Below, piece after piece: positions 52,129 through 60,370 of a DNA stretch of 64,000 bases. The notes under the pieces are model-generated. The model was not told the DNA's origin. It made no database searches and saw nothing but the letters and a program-made list of their open reading frames with translations. Both the position numbers and the translations under genes were made by a program. Location: positions 14,830 to 78,829 of the forward strand of contig CAZYOQ010000005.1 of assembly GCA_964649145.1 (NCBI GenBank), given 5' to 3'. Each line of letters starts with the position of its first letter. Within the stretch, counting starts at the first letter, position 1. The DNA is from MGBC163016 sp964649145. Its GTDB lineage: Bacteria > Actinomycetota > Coriobacteriia > Coriobacteriales > Eggerthellaceae.

Positions 52129-53139
52129 ATGGCCGATATACAGCTTAGATTCAACAAGGATATGCTTGTGTTGTCGACACCTGTAGATGCGCAGCTTAAA
52201 CGTGTAGGCATGAATTTCGATCGCGATAACGAACTCGCTCTTCTGCTAGAGCCTGAAATTCTGCACGATGCCTATGCGCTAGAAGTTGCGGTAGGGGCAC
52301 AGTGCATAGTGGCCGACACTGCGAACATGACGCCAGCGCGACTTGCTCATTCACGGTGCAATGCTACCGCTGCAGAAATTGCGCAGTCGGCAATTGCTGT
52401 GGTTAACGAGCTTACACCTCAGCATGTTCTTGTGGAAATCGCGCCGTGTGGTTTACCATTGGATGCCTCTTCGGCTGATTCTCTTAACGAAAATCGCGAC
52501 CAGTATGTACGGGCAGCGCGGACGTTTGCAAGCCTTGAATCTTGTTTTGACGCTTACTTCTTGAATGGCTTTAACGATACGACCGATTTAAAATGCGCAC
52601 TTATGGGCTTGCGTAAAGTGACAGACAAGCCAGTGTTTGCCTCTGTGGATTTGGCCTGTGGAATAGAAGCATCACCCCAATTCACTCTTGGTGGAAAGGG
52701 TCGACAGACCTTGAAAGACGCCGTCATGGTGATGACGGAATATGGCGCTCAAGTTGCAGGCTTTGCGATTGCGGCTTGCCCAGAAGTGGTGCGTACACAG
52801 GTGGCAGAGGTCAAAAAGGCGTGCCCTCTTCCTATACTTGCGCAGCTGAAAGTTGCGGAATTGAACCCAGATCAGGGCAAGCCCACCGAAGAAAATCCGT
52901 ACTTCGAGGTCGACACAATGGTAGAAGCGGCGGAGTTTTTGCAAGCCTCAGGCGTGCAATTCCTGCGAGCCGTGGGCGATGTCACGCCTTCGTATACAGG
53001 TGCATTAGTGGCTGCGACAATGGGCGAGGATGTCGTTATTAACATGACTGAGCCTGAAGAAAAGGCCACAGAAGCAGAGGATCTTTCGAAGTTGGCCGAT
53101 ACTTTGCGTGCTCGTATTGATGCTGCGATGAACAATTAG
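52129..53139 (+). CDS. Homocysteine S-methyltransferase-like protein lacking the CC zinc motif
   Basis: The 336-residue protein follows the fold order of the homocysteine-binding methyltransferase barrel: IVADTANMTPARLAHSRCN, a central VFASVDLACGIE strand and a closing GVQFLRAVGDVTPSYTGALV block. In active enzymes the last block is GGCCGTTP, with two zinc cysteines; here AV replaces CC. The earlier zinc cysteine may survive in the AIAACPEVV segment. A standard zinc-activated homocysteine methyltransferase is therefore unlikely; it may methylate another substrate, act with corrinoid or be regulatory. A 96-residue gene starts nine nt after the stop and is probably co-translated. Family membership is by motif order only. 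Confidence 0.65.
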   Translation: MADIQLRFNKDMLVLSTPVDAQLKRVGMNFDRDNELALLLEPEILHDAYALEVAVGAQCIVADTANMTPARLAHSRCNATAAEIAQSAIAVVNELTPQHVLVEIAPCGLPLDASSADSLNENRDQYVRAARTFASLESCFDAYFLNGFNDTTDLKCALMGLRKVTDKPVFASVDLACGIEASPQFTLGGKGRQTLKDAVMVMTEYGAQVAGFAIAACPEVVRTQVAEVKKACPLPILAQLKVAELNPDQGKPTEENPYFEVDTMVEAAEFLQASGVQFLRAVGDVTPSYTGALVAATMGEDVVINMTEPEEKATEAEDLSKLADTLRARIDAAMNN

Positions 53140-53147
53140 GTTAAGCG

Positions 53148-53438
53148 ATGTCCAAGGTTAAACGCAGCAAGTACTATGGTGTGCTTCAAGAGGTAGTGAA
53201 TACTTTATATCGTGATGATACTGCACCATATATGGAACAGATAGATGAAGAAGCTGCTTTCAAAGTTTCAAAACTAGATGCTGTGATCGCGGCTGAGGCA
53301 GCAGACCTCCCCGAAGATCTTATGCGGCTTGTGCGCATGCTTCCTTCAGGCAAATATAGTCGCACTAAGCTTTGCTACCAGCTAAATTCCGCAATCACGG
53401 GGCATGCTTGGGGTCAAGTTTACGGCACAGTTGAATGA
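53148..53438 (+). CDS. Small protein of unknown function
   Basis: The 96-residue, mixed-charge, soluble product begins MSKVKRSKYYGVLQEVVN and has a Lys/Arg-rich N-terminus, a central acidic helix and an aromatic C-terminus (GHAWGQVYGTV). No family was recognised. It starts nine nt after the homocysteine-methyltransferase-like gene, so a joint function is likely. The LPSGKYSRTKLCYQLNSAI segment recalls small domains that bind nucleic acid, but nothing firm supports that. Confidence 0.75.
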   Translation: MSKVKRSKYYGVLQEVVNTLYRDDTAPYMEQIDEEAAFKVSKLDAVIAAEAADLPEDLMRLVRMLPSGKYSRTKLCYQLNSAITGHAWGQVYGTVE

Positions 53439-53463
53439 AGGTACGCCCGTTTCCCATTTGTTC

Positions 53464-53491
53464 TTGGCTTGCATGCGAGCAATGTTAAAAT
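53464..53491 (+). promoter_or_regulatory. Promoter of tRNA-Arg
   Basis: TTGGCT at 53464-53469 and TAAAAT at 53486-53491 are 16 bp apart and lie 33 nt upstream of tRNA-Arg. Confidence 0.6.
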
Positions 53492-53523
53492 GGCTCCACG
53501 CAAAACGTGCGCTTTGCTATCAA

Positions 53524-53598
53524 GCCCTCGTAGCTCAATGGATAGAGCACTGGTCTCCTAAACCGGGTGTGTAGGTTCGATTCCTATCGGGGGCACCA
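53524..53598 (+). tRNA. tRNA-Arg (CCT)
   Basis: The gene folds with acceptor stem GCCCTCG/CGGGGGC (one T-G pair), anticodon loop CTCCTAA giving anticodon CCT (reads AGG), T-loop TTCGATT and encoded CCA, 75 nt in all. The 250 nt up to hypF hold the putative hypF promoter and no convincing gene. Confidence 0.96.
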
Positions 53599-53795
53599 TC
53601 TTGCTTCTTTCTTGCTCCATTTGCGACTTTTGTCCACATCTATCTGGAAATAAGTACGATTGGCTGGGCTTTCGCACAAAAATCATTGAAGGAATTCGCT
53701 GCTGTAATAGCGCTGCGCACAAACGCTTGATATATAGCGCATATGCTTGGAGCTTGCTATTTGCATCATTTTCCCTACTGCTATACTTTTCAAAG

Positions 53796-53816
53796 TTGAC
53801 TTGCGCTTTGAAGCGC
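53796..53816 (+). promoter_or_regulatory. Putative hypF -35 element with embedded palindrome
   Basis: TTGACT at 53796-53801 is followed by the palindrome GCGCTTTGAAGCGC at 53803-53816 (6-bp arms), which would lie between the -35 and -10 elements, about 40 nt before hypF. CACATA 18 bp downstream is a possible -10. A repressor binding the palindrome could block the promoter; it differs from the candidate NikR site at 61077. Confidence 0.4.
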
Positions 53817-53851
53817 GGGCACATATACCTACTTTATCTTGAGGAGCAAAG

Positions 53852-56503
53852 CTGATAGACGCGCTGGACATACATGTTAAAGGCATCGTTCAAGGGGTCG
53901 GGTTTCGACCCTTTGTTTACCGATTGGCTAAAAAGTACCTGATTAATGGCTGGGTATTAAACGCTGTGGACGGCGTGCATATCAGAGCAGAGGGGCAAAG
54001 CGATCTTATGGACGAGTTCGTGCTAGAGCTTTCCCAGAATGCGCCGGCAGCTGCACAGGTAACCGAGCTTGAAATGCATGAAGTACCCATTGAGCCATAC
54101 GATACTTTCGAGATTCGCTTTTCTGAAGATAAAACTGGGGAAACTACGTTTGTCTCGCCAGATTTGGCTACATGCGATCAATGCGTTGAAGAGCTATTCA
54201 ATGAAAAGAATCGCCGATTTCGATATCCCTTTATAAACTGTACCAATTGTGGACCACGTTTTACGATAATCGAGCATCTGCCTTATGATCGCCCCTCTAC
54301 ATCTATGAAGAAGTTTTCGATGTGTGAGGCTTGCAAGCAAGAATATACCACCCCTACTAACAGGCGCTTTCACGCGCAGCCAAACGCCTGCTTTGAATGC
54401 GGGCCTCATATCAGCTGGTCGAAGGACGCGGGAGCAAATGTTTCCTGGGGTCTTACGCGTGCGGAAAGTGATGAAATATTCTCGCAAGCTGTTGAATTAT
54501 TGCGTGCGGGCAAAATTCTTGCCGTCAAAGGTTTGGGAGGCTTTCATCTTGTATGTGATGCGAACAATGTGCAGGCTGTAGCACGTCTTCGTGAGCGTAA
54601 GCATCGTTTCGGTAAGGCATTTGCGATCATGGTGGCAAATGTGCAGGCGGCAAGTGCCCTATGTGATGTAAGCGACGAGGAGGCTAGCGTACTTAGTGGC
54701 TCTGTGCGACCAATTGTGCTGCTTCGCAAAGCAAGTCACACCCCACAAATGCCCGGTGTTGCCGATGGGCTCTTAGAGCTTGGGATCATGCTTCCATATA
54801 CGCCGGTTCAACATATCCTGATGCACGATTTTGCGCAGGCAGAAGGTGGGTCTTGCGCTTGCGTGCCAGCCCTTGTTATGACTAGTGGAAATATACATGA
54901 CGAGCCAATTTGCATTGGAGATGCGGAGGCCTACGAGAAGCTCAGTGATATAGCAGATGCTTTTCTTGGTAATGATCGCGAGATTCTCTCGCGCTTCGAC
55001 GATTCTGTTGTTCGAGTGATTCGGGCTGGAAGTGCGGGTTCTGCGATTCAGATGATCCGACGTGCTCGTGGCTATGCGCCAAGCCCTATAACGTTTTCGC
55101 TTGCAGATTCGAAAGACTTGGCACTTGCGAAGGGTTCGATTGATTCGATTGATTCGCGAAGCGCGCTAGATTCCGTAATTTTTGCTGCTGGGCCAGAGCA
55201 GAAAAACACGTTTACCCTTATGAGGCTTGTTCAAGAAGGTGAATCTGCAAGTGGTAAAGCCGCCAGTGAATCAAGCTCTCTGAGCGCTGAGGCGTTTGTC
55301 TCACAGCACATTGGCGATATGGAAAATGCAGAAGCCCTTGATGCGTGGCTTACTGCAAAAGAGCGCATGCAATTGCTTTTCGACTTGGCTCCAAACTTAC
55401 TTGCTTGCGACCTTCACCCTGAATACATTACCGCCAAATGGACATGCGAACAGGCTTCCATCAATGAAATGCCGCTCATGAAAGTACAACACCATCATGC
55501 ACATATTGCCTCTGTTATAGCCGAAAGCGGACTTTCCGCAACCGAGCCGGTATGCGGAATCGCATTCGACGGAACAGGCTATGGTGTTGATGGAAACATT
55601 TGGGGCGGCGAAGTGCTTGTGGCTAACATGGGCGACTTTGAGCGATTCGCCAATTTCGCCTATGTGCCGATGCCTGGAGGCGCGGCTGCTATCAAACACC
55701 CACTGCAAATGGCTTATGGCGTTCTTTGGGCCTTCGACTTGCTAGACCATCCTGGCGCCAAGCTTGCGCTTGAGACGTTGGGTGATGCGCAGTGCAAGCT
55801 TCTAAATTCCATGATTGAACAAGGTATAAACACGCCCGTGACGTCTTCTGTAGGTAGGCTTTTCGATGCCGCTTCTGCGCTTTTAGGTATATGCACGCAA
55901 CCGACGTATGAAGGTGAACCAGCTATTGTCTTAGAGGCTGCGATGAACATCGCGGAAGGGCGTATTGAGGAAGGGAGCACCGCGGAAGAACATGCCACAG
56001 AAGGCGACGATGACGGCGAAGATGACTCGCGTGAGCTGCCGGCCGACTTATCATTGGACTTACCGTCGAAATTCTCCTCTAGTTCTTCATCCGAGCTTTC
56101 ATCTGACCTAGGAACTTCTGCTTACACGATTGATATCGTGAAGAACACTGCAACAGCAAATTCAACTGCGCACGACACTTCGGTAATCCTTTTCGATGCT
56201 GCAAACCTTTTCCGTGCCATGCTAGACGATGTCGTTGCCAAAATGCCTGTGTCTTTGATTTCTCGCAAGTTTCATGATGCCTTTGTTCGTGCGATTCTGG
56301 ATGCCGCACAGCTCACTTCAGCCATGTATGACATTCGCACAGTTGCGCTTTCTGGTGGGGTTTTTATGAATCGCTATATTGTCGAGAACGCGATTTATAG
56401 TCTTGAGCAAGCAGGATTTACTGTTGCTATTAATCGTGAGCTTCCGCCCAACGATGGATGCATCTCGTTTGGCGAAGCGGTGGTATGCTTGTTCAAAGAC
56501 TGA
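53852..56503 (+). CDS. hypF: Carbamoyltransferase HypF ([NiFe]-hydrogenase maturation), CTG start proposed
   Basis: HypF makes the carbamoyl group that becomes the cyanide ligands of the [NiFe] site. Domains in order: acylphosphatase (HVKGIVQGVGFRPFVYRLA, catalytic Arg19), zinc fingers (CDQCVEEL, CTNCGPRF, CEACKQEY, CFECGPH), a YrdC-like domain (LRAGKILAVKGLGGFHLV) and a Kae1-like carbamoyltransferase (HHHAHIASV, AFDGTGYGVDG, LSGGVFMNRY). The frame is open from 53843, but no ATG, GTG or TTG lies before Arg19; a TTG at 53924 would delete it. CTG at 53852 lies five nt after GAGGAG, giving 883 residues. An acidic/Ser-rich insert near 705-765 makes it longer than usual (about 750). hypC and hypD follow. 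Confidence 0.9.
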   Translation: MIDALDIHVKGIVQGVGFRPFVYRLAKKYLINGWVLNAVDGVHIRAEGQSDLMDEFVLELSQNAPAAAQVTELEMHEVPIEPYDTFEIRFSEDKTGETTFVSPDLATCDQCVEELFNEKNRRFRYPFINCTNCGPRFTIIEHLPYDRPSTSMKKFSMCEACKQEYTTPTNRRFHAQPNACFECGPHISWSKDAGANVSWGLTRAESDEIFSQAVELLRAGKILAVKGLGGFHLVCDANNVQAVARLRERKHRFGKAFAIMVANVQAASALCDVSDEEASVLSGSVRPIVLLRKASHTPQMPGVADGLLELGIMLPYTPVQHILMHDFAQAEGGSCACVPALVMTSGNIHDEPICIGDAEAYEKLSDIADAFLGNDREILSRFDDSVVRVIRAGSAGSAIQMIRRARGYAPSPITFSLADSKDLALAKGSIDSIDSRSALDSVIFAAGPEQKNTFTLMRLVQEGESASGKAASESSSLSAEAFVSQHIGDMENAEALDAWLTAKERMQLLFDLAPNLLACDLHPEYITAKWTCEQASINEMPLMKVQHHHAHIASVIAESGLSATEPVCGIAFDGTGYGVDGNIWGGEVLVANMGDFERFANFAYVPMPGGAAAIKHPLQMAYGVLWAFDLLDHPGAKLALETLGDAQCKLLNSMIEQGINTPVTSSVGRLFDAASALLGICTQPTYEGEPAIVLEAAMNIAEGRIEEGSTAEEHATEGDDDGEDDSRELPADLSLDLPSKFSSSSSSELSSDLGTSAYTIDIVKNTATANSTAHDTSVILFDAANLFRAMLDDVVAKMPVSLISRKFHDAFVRAILDAAQLTSAMYDIRTVALSGGVFMNRYIVENAIYSLEQAGFTVAINRELPPNDGCISFGEAVVCLFKD

Positions 56504-56513
56504 TTTAAAAGAA

Positions 56514-56548
56514 GCAAGCGCATTTTTAGTCGCTTGCCATTATTTTTT
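56514..56548 (+). terminator. Terminator-like hairpin between hypF and hypC
   Basis: GCAAGCG (56514-56520) and CGCTTGC (56531-56537) form a perfect 7-bp stem, followed by CATTA and six Ts. The T-run touches the ribosome binding site GGAG of hypC at 56549-56552. This has the form of an intrinsic terminator or attenuator inside what would otherwise be a hypFCD operon. Confidence 0.65.
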
Positions 56549-56558
56549 GGAGATATGC

Positions 56559-56912
56559 ATGTGCTTGGCGATACCCGCAAAAGTGACTGAAATTGGAAGC
56601 GATAATCTTGCGACTGTAGACATTCTTGGAGCTACACGCGAAGTCTCGTTGGATTTGACGCCTTCAGCAAAAATTGGAAGCTATGTACTTGTGCATGCGG
56701 GCTTTGCCATCGAGGTTGTTGACGAACAGTTCGCCCAAGAGACCATTGATCTTATTCGCGAGTTTCCAGATCTTATTTCAGAAGAAATTGATGGCGCGAA
56801 TTACTCAGAGGACGCTTCGGAAGAAGCTTCAGAAAACACTTCAAGCAGCGAAAACAATGACGGAAATCTTTCCGTTCAGCAGGTGCTTTGGCAAGTTGCA
56901 AAAGAGCTCTAG
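56559..56912 (+). CDS. hypC: Hydrogenase maturation chaperone HypC
   Basis: HypC carries the Fe(CN)2CO unit from the HypCD complex to the large hydrogenase subunit. The essential N-terminal MCLAIPAKV with Cys2 fixes the start at ATG 56559, six nt after GGAG. The beta-barrel core (VDILGATREVSLDLTPSAKI, GSYVLVHAGFAIEVVD) ends near residue 80. The total of 117 residues is longer than the usual 75-95 because of an acidic, Ser-rich tail (SEDASEEASENTSSSENN). An upstream in-frame extension overlaps hypF and lacks meaning. hypD follows after 33 nt. Confidence 0.95.
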   Translation: MCLAIPAKVTEIGSDNLATVDILGATREVSLDLTPSAKIGSYVLVHAGFAIEVVDEQFAQETIDLIREFPDLISEEIDGANYSEDASEEASENTSSSENNDGNLSVQQVLWQVAKEL

Positions 56913-56945
56913 ATTTAACGAGTCTGTTTCAGGAACGTAGTTACC

Positions 56946-58031
56946 ATGGATCTTACACAATTCAAAAACCCAGAACTTGCACGTGGGCTGGTCGACTCAA
57001 TCAATATGCTTGCACCAAACCACGACGTCACGCTTATGGAGGTTTGCGGAACCCATACAGTGTCTATAGCGCGCTCTGGAATTCGCTCGCTTATGCCAAA
57101 CAGCGTGCATCTTGCAAGCGGTCCTGGGTGTCCTGTGTGTGTTACTTCTAATCACGACATCGACAAGGTAATCGCGCTTGCCCGTATACCGAACGTAACA
57201 ATTGCCACTTTCGGAGACATGACCCGAGTGCCTGGATCTACTTCAAGCCTACTTGCAGAACAGGCCAACGGCGCGGATGTTCAAATAGTGTATTCCCCGC
57301 TTGATGCTATCGCACTTGCAAAAGGCAACCCTGAACGCCAAGTGGTGTTTGTTGGTGTTGGGTTTGAGACCACGACACCTTTGGTGGCTATGGCGATAAA
57401 AAGAGCAAAAACAGCAGGCCTTTTGAACTTCTCTGTTTATGCGGCGCACAAGAATATGCCTGGTGCACTAGAGGCTATTGTTAACGACCCAGAGCTTAAG
57501 GTTGATGCGCTAATCTTGCCAGGACATGTTTCTACGATTATAGGAACCGGCCCTTACCAATTCTTGGCGCGCGACTATGGAATTCCAGGTGTTGTGACAG
57601 GCTTTGAGCCTAACGATATTTTGCAAGGCATTGCAATGATCGTTCGCCAACTCGCCGAACAACGAGCTGAAATAGAGATTGCCTACAGTAGGTGTGTGAT
57701 GGAGGAGGGCAATCCCACTGCTCTTGCTGCGATCGAAGAGGTTTTTGAGACCGTGCCTGCAAATTGGCGAGGTATTGGAAAAATTGACGGCAGTGGATAT
57801 CGCATTCGAGATGAGTTTGCTGAATATGATGCCATGCTGCGTTTCGCCGACCTTGTAGAAGTGGAACCCACGCGCGAACATTCGGGTTGCCGCTGCGGCG
57901 ATGTTTTGCGTGGCGCTATCACCCCGGCGCAATGCCCACTTTTCCGCAAAGCTTGCACCCCTGAAAACCCAATAGGACCTTGCATGGTTTCAAGCGAAGG
58001 CTCTTGCGCGGCATATTATCGCTACTACTAA
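56946..58031 (+). CDS. hypD: Hydrogenase maturation protein HypD
   Basis: HypD is the iron-sulphur protein that, with HypC, assembles Fe(CN)2CO. Conserved cysteines are Cys34 in MEVCGTHT, Cys62 and Cys65 in SGPGCPVC, and the cluster ligands in CRCGDVLRGAITPAQCPLF with further C-terminal cysteines (ACTPENPIGPCMVSSEGSC). The GVGFETTTP motif is intact. Its 361 residues are normal. It follows hypC; the next 190 nt before coaD hold an imperfect repeat region. Confidence 0.97.
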   Translation: MDLTQFKNPELARGLVDSINMLAPNHDVTLMEVCGTHTVSIARSGIRSLMPNSVHLASGPGCPVCVTSNHDIDKVIALARIPNVTIATFGDMTRVPGSTSSLLAEQANGADVQIVYSPLDAIALAKGNPERQVVFVGVGFETTTPLVAMAIKRAKTAGLLNFSVYAAHKNMPGALEAIVNDPELKVDALILPGHVSTIIGTGPYQFLARDYGIPGVVTGFEPNDILQGIAMIVRQLAEQRAEIEIAYSRCVMEEGNPTALAAIEEVFETVPANWRGIGKIDGSGYRIRDEFAEYDAMLRFADLVEVEPTREHSGCRCGDVLRGAITPAQCPLFRKACTPENPIGPCMVSSEGSCAAYYRYY

Positions 58032-58052
58032 GGCGTACTAGCGCAAGGGAAT

Positions 58053-58167
58053 AAAGGCCAAGGCGCTAGAGTGCTAAGTGGCTAAGTGTCCAAGTTGCAA
58101 AAGCATCAAAAGGCCAAGGAACCAAGTGATTGAGGGACTACATATCCAAGTGGCCAAGGCGTTAGGG
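58053..58167 (+). repeat. Imperfect CCAAG-rich repeat region between hypD and coaD
   Basis: Many degenerate copies of a short (C)CAAGTGG-type unit occur here. The clearest pair is GGCCAAGGCGCTAGA at 58056-58070 and GGCCAAGGCGTTAGG at 58152-58166 (13 of 15 identical, 96 bp apart), with another GGCCAAGG at 58112-58119. No ribosome-bound reading frame of note runs through it. The role is unknown. Confidence 0.6.
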
Positions 58168-58222
58168 TTCGATTATCCGTTATCATTAAATCGATATTTT
58201 TTATACGACATTAGGAGGGTTC

Positions 58223-58702
58223 ATGGCGCTAGCGCTTACCCCAGGTACCTTCGACCCAATCACGCTGGGGCATCTTGATGTCATCACGCGAGCGGCAACG
58301 CTAATGGATGAGGTAGTAGTTGCGGTTGCAAAATCCACGCCAAAGAACACGCTGTTTACTATCGAAGAGCGCACATCTCTTGCTAGACAGGCAACAGCTC
58401 ATTTGCCGAACGTGACAGTTGAGTCGTTTGATAACCTTCTTGTGGATTATGCCAAGAGCAAAGGCGCTGAAGTTGTGGTGAAAGGCCTTCGAGCCATAAC
58501 CGATTTTGAATACGAATTCCAGATGAATGCTATGAATCATCAGCTGAATTATGATCTTGAGACAGTTTTTATTATGAGTCCGCCGCAGTTCATGTACCTT
58601 TCTTCTTCGGTGGTTCGCGAAGTTGCAGCACTTGGGGGCGATGTGAGCAAATTCGTTCCACCGTGCGTAATTGATGCTCTGCACAAAAAGTACGAAAAAT
58701 AG
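58223..58702 (+). CDS. coaD: Phosphopantetheine adenylyltransferase
   Basis: CoaD adenylates 4'-phosphopantetheine in coenzyme A synthesis. The nucleotidyltransferase motif TPGTFDPITLGHLDVI contains His17, and the C-terminal SSSVVREVAALGGDVSKFVP motif is present, as is the VVKGLRAITDFEYEFQMN substrate loop. The product of 159 residues is normal. ATG 58223 follows AGGAGG at six nt. It interrupts the hydrogenase maturation genes and is followed, 115 nt later, by a phosphohexomutase. Confidence 0.97.
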   Translation: MALALTPGTFDPITLGHLDVITRAATLMDEVVVAVAKSTPKNTLFTIEERTSLARQATAHLPNVTVESFDNLLVDYAKSKGAEVVVKGLRAITDFEYEFQMNAMNHQLNYDLETVFIMSPPQFMYLSSSVVREVAALGGDVSKFVPPCVIDALHKKYEK

Positions 58703-58817
58703 GCTGTATCTGCGAATGCGGAACGATTCATACACTCATGAATACATATAATCTTTGTATCGAAAAAAACTATTAAAGAAGCTATTGAAGAAACGCCATC
58801 AACGAGGAGGAAGACGA

Positions 58818-60365
58818 ATGGCAAACATCCATTTCGGCACTGATGGTTGGAGGGCAATCATTGGCGAGGATTTTACAGTCCCAAATTTAGTACAAGTAAT
58901 TGATGCTGCAGCTCAAACGTTCAAGGAAAAGGCTGTTGAGGCCGGGGCAAGTCCAGAAAACCCGGGCACTCTTATCATTGGTCACGATTGCCGTTTGGAC
59001 GCTCACGCCTATTCTGCCTTAGCGGCTCAGGTTGCAGCTGAGCACGGTTTCGTTGTTAAGCTAACCGAGGACTACTGCCCAACTCCTGCACTTTGCTGGT
59101 CAGTGGCTCACGACGAGGAAGCGGTTGGCGGCATAATGCTTACCAGCTCCCACAATTCCGCGGAATATCTTGGTGTCAAACTTCGCATGATAGATGGAGG
59201 CGCAAGCCCTAAGGAATTCACCGACCTTGTTGAAGATCTTATGTATTCAAAATCGTCGTCTGAGCCTTATAGCGAAAGCCCTGTAATTACAGCTCTTTCA
59301 ACTCTCACTATCGATCAGGTTAAAGCTGCTATTGAGGCTGACCCTAAAAACCCAAGCGCTGCTATTTTGGGTCTAATTGATGCTACGTCGGCAGAAGCAA
59401 AGCCTGTGCACCTCGTTGATTTGATGACGCCTTATCTTAGTGCCCTGCGTGAGCTAGTGGATGTAGAAGCAATCAGGCGCGCTGGGTTGAAAGTTGTTAT
59501 CGACCCGCTTTATGGCGCTGGTCGCCTTTATCTTTCAGGGCTTTTGCGCGACATGGGTGTGGAAGTTGTCGAGATCGACAACGATTGCGATCCTACTTTC
59601 GACGGCTTGCATCCAGAGCCTATTCCACCTTGGATCGACCGAGGTCTTGCCAAGGTTGCAGAAGAAAAGGCCGATGCCTTGTTTATTAACGACGGCGATG
59701 CCGACCGCATTGGAGCTGGAGACTCTCAAGGTAATTTTGTGAACCCGCATCGCATCATCACGCTTATTACGAAGCACATGTATGATCGCGGCGAAAGAGG
59801 TCGTGTAGTTTCCACTGTAACTGCATCTGCGTTGCTTGAGCGCCTATGTCGCAAACTAGGGCTTGAATTCACTAGTACGCCAGTTGGTTTTAAGTGGATC
59901 TATGGCGAAATGGTCAAAGGTGATGTAATGGTAGGTGGCGAAGAGTCGGGCGGCATCGGGCTTCCTGGTCATGTGAAAGAACGCGATGGTTTGCTTATGG
60001 CTCTTCTGCTAACAGAGATGATGGCTCAAAGCGGCAAAGATCTAGGTACTCTTGTTTCTGAGATGCTTGATGACCTGGGCACGTTAGAGTTTGCGCGCCG
60101 CGGGCTTTCTGTTACCGATGAACAAATGAAAGTTTTCCGCGAGAAAACAATTCCCGAGATCGAACCCCTAGATATTGAGGGTCGCCCTGTAATTGGCTTT
60201 GATAGGCGCGACGGCGTGAAGTTGATGCTTGAAGGCGATGCATGGGTGATGATGCGCCCAAGTGGAACCGAGCCGCTAGTTCGCATCTATGCCGAGGCCG
60301 AAAGTACAGATTCGGTTAATCAACTTCTCGGCTGGGCTGAAAAAGCGGTTAAGAAACCCGAATAG
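58818..60365 (+). CDS. Phosphoglucomutase/phosphomannomutase family enzyme
   Basis: This enzyme of 515 residues belongs to the alpha-D-phosphohexomutase superfamily. The catalytic Ser111 lies in LTSSHNSAEYLGVK, the magnesium loop is NDGDADRIG, the sugar-specificity loop is VGGEESGG and the phosphate loop is MRPSGTEPLVRIY. The sugar loop GEESGG is typical of phosphoglucomutase-like members acting on glucose-1-phosphate, so a role in glycogen or nucleotide-sugar supply is likely. Phosphomannomutase activity cannot be excluded. ATG 58818 follows GAGGAGGAAGAC; a longer in-frame reading from 58755 lacks family support. GlmM is encoded separately at 50642. Confidence 0.92.
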   Translation: MANIHFGTDGWRAIIGEDFTVPNLVQVIDAAAQTFKEKAVEAGASPENPGTLIIGHDCRLDAHAYSALAAQVAAEHGFVVKLTEDYCPTPALCWSVAHDEEAVGGIMLTSSHNSAEYLGVKLRMIDGGASPKEFTDLVEDLMYSKSSSEPYSESPVITALSTLTIDQVKAAIEADPKNPSAAILGLIDATSAEAKPVHLVDLMTPYLSALRELVDVEAIRRAGLKVVIDPLYGAGRLYLSGLLRDMGVEVVEIDNDCDPTFDGLHPEPIPPWIDRGLAKVAEEKADALFINDGDADRIGAGDSQGNFVNPHRIITLITKHMYDRGERGRVVSTVTASALLERLCRKLGLEFTSTPVGFKWIYGEMVKGDVMVGGEESGGIGLPGHVKERDGLLMALLLTEMMAQSGKDLGTLVSEMLDDLGTLEFARRGLSVTDEQMKVFREKTIPEIEPLDIEGRPVIGFDRRDGVKLMLEGDAWVMMRPSGTEPLVRIYAEAESTDSVNQLLGWAEKAVKKPE

Positions 60366-60370
60366 TTATT

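Noticed and set aside
53601..53855. Possible 84-codon gene between tRNA-Arg and hypF (Cys-rich start)
   Set aside because: It starts inside the tRNA trailer, lacks a ribosome binding site, spans the putative hypF promoter and matches nothing.
58053..58167. CRISPR array
   Set aside because: Units are irregular, short and degenerate, with no constant repeat length, unique spacers or cas genes.
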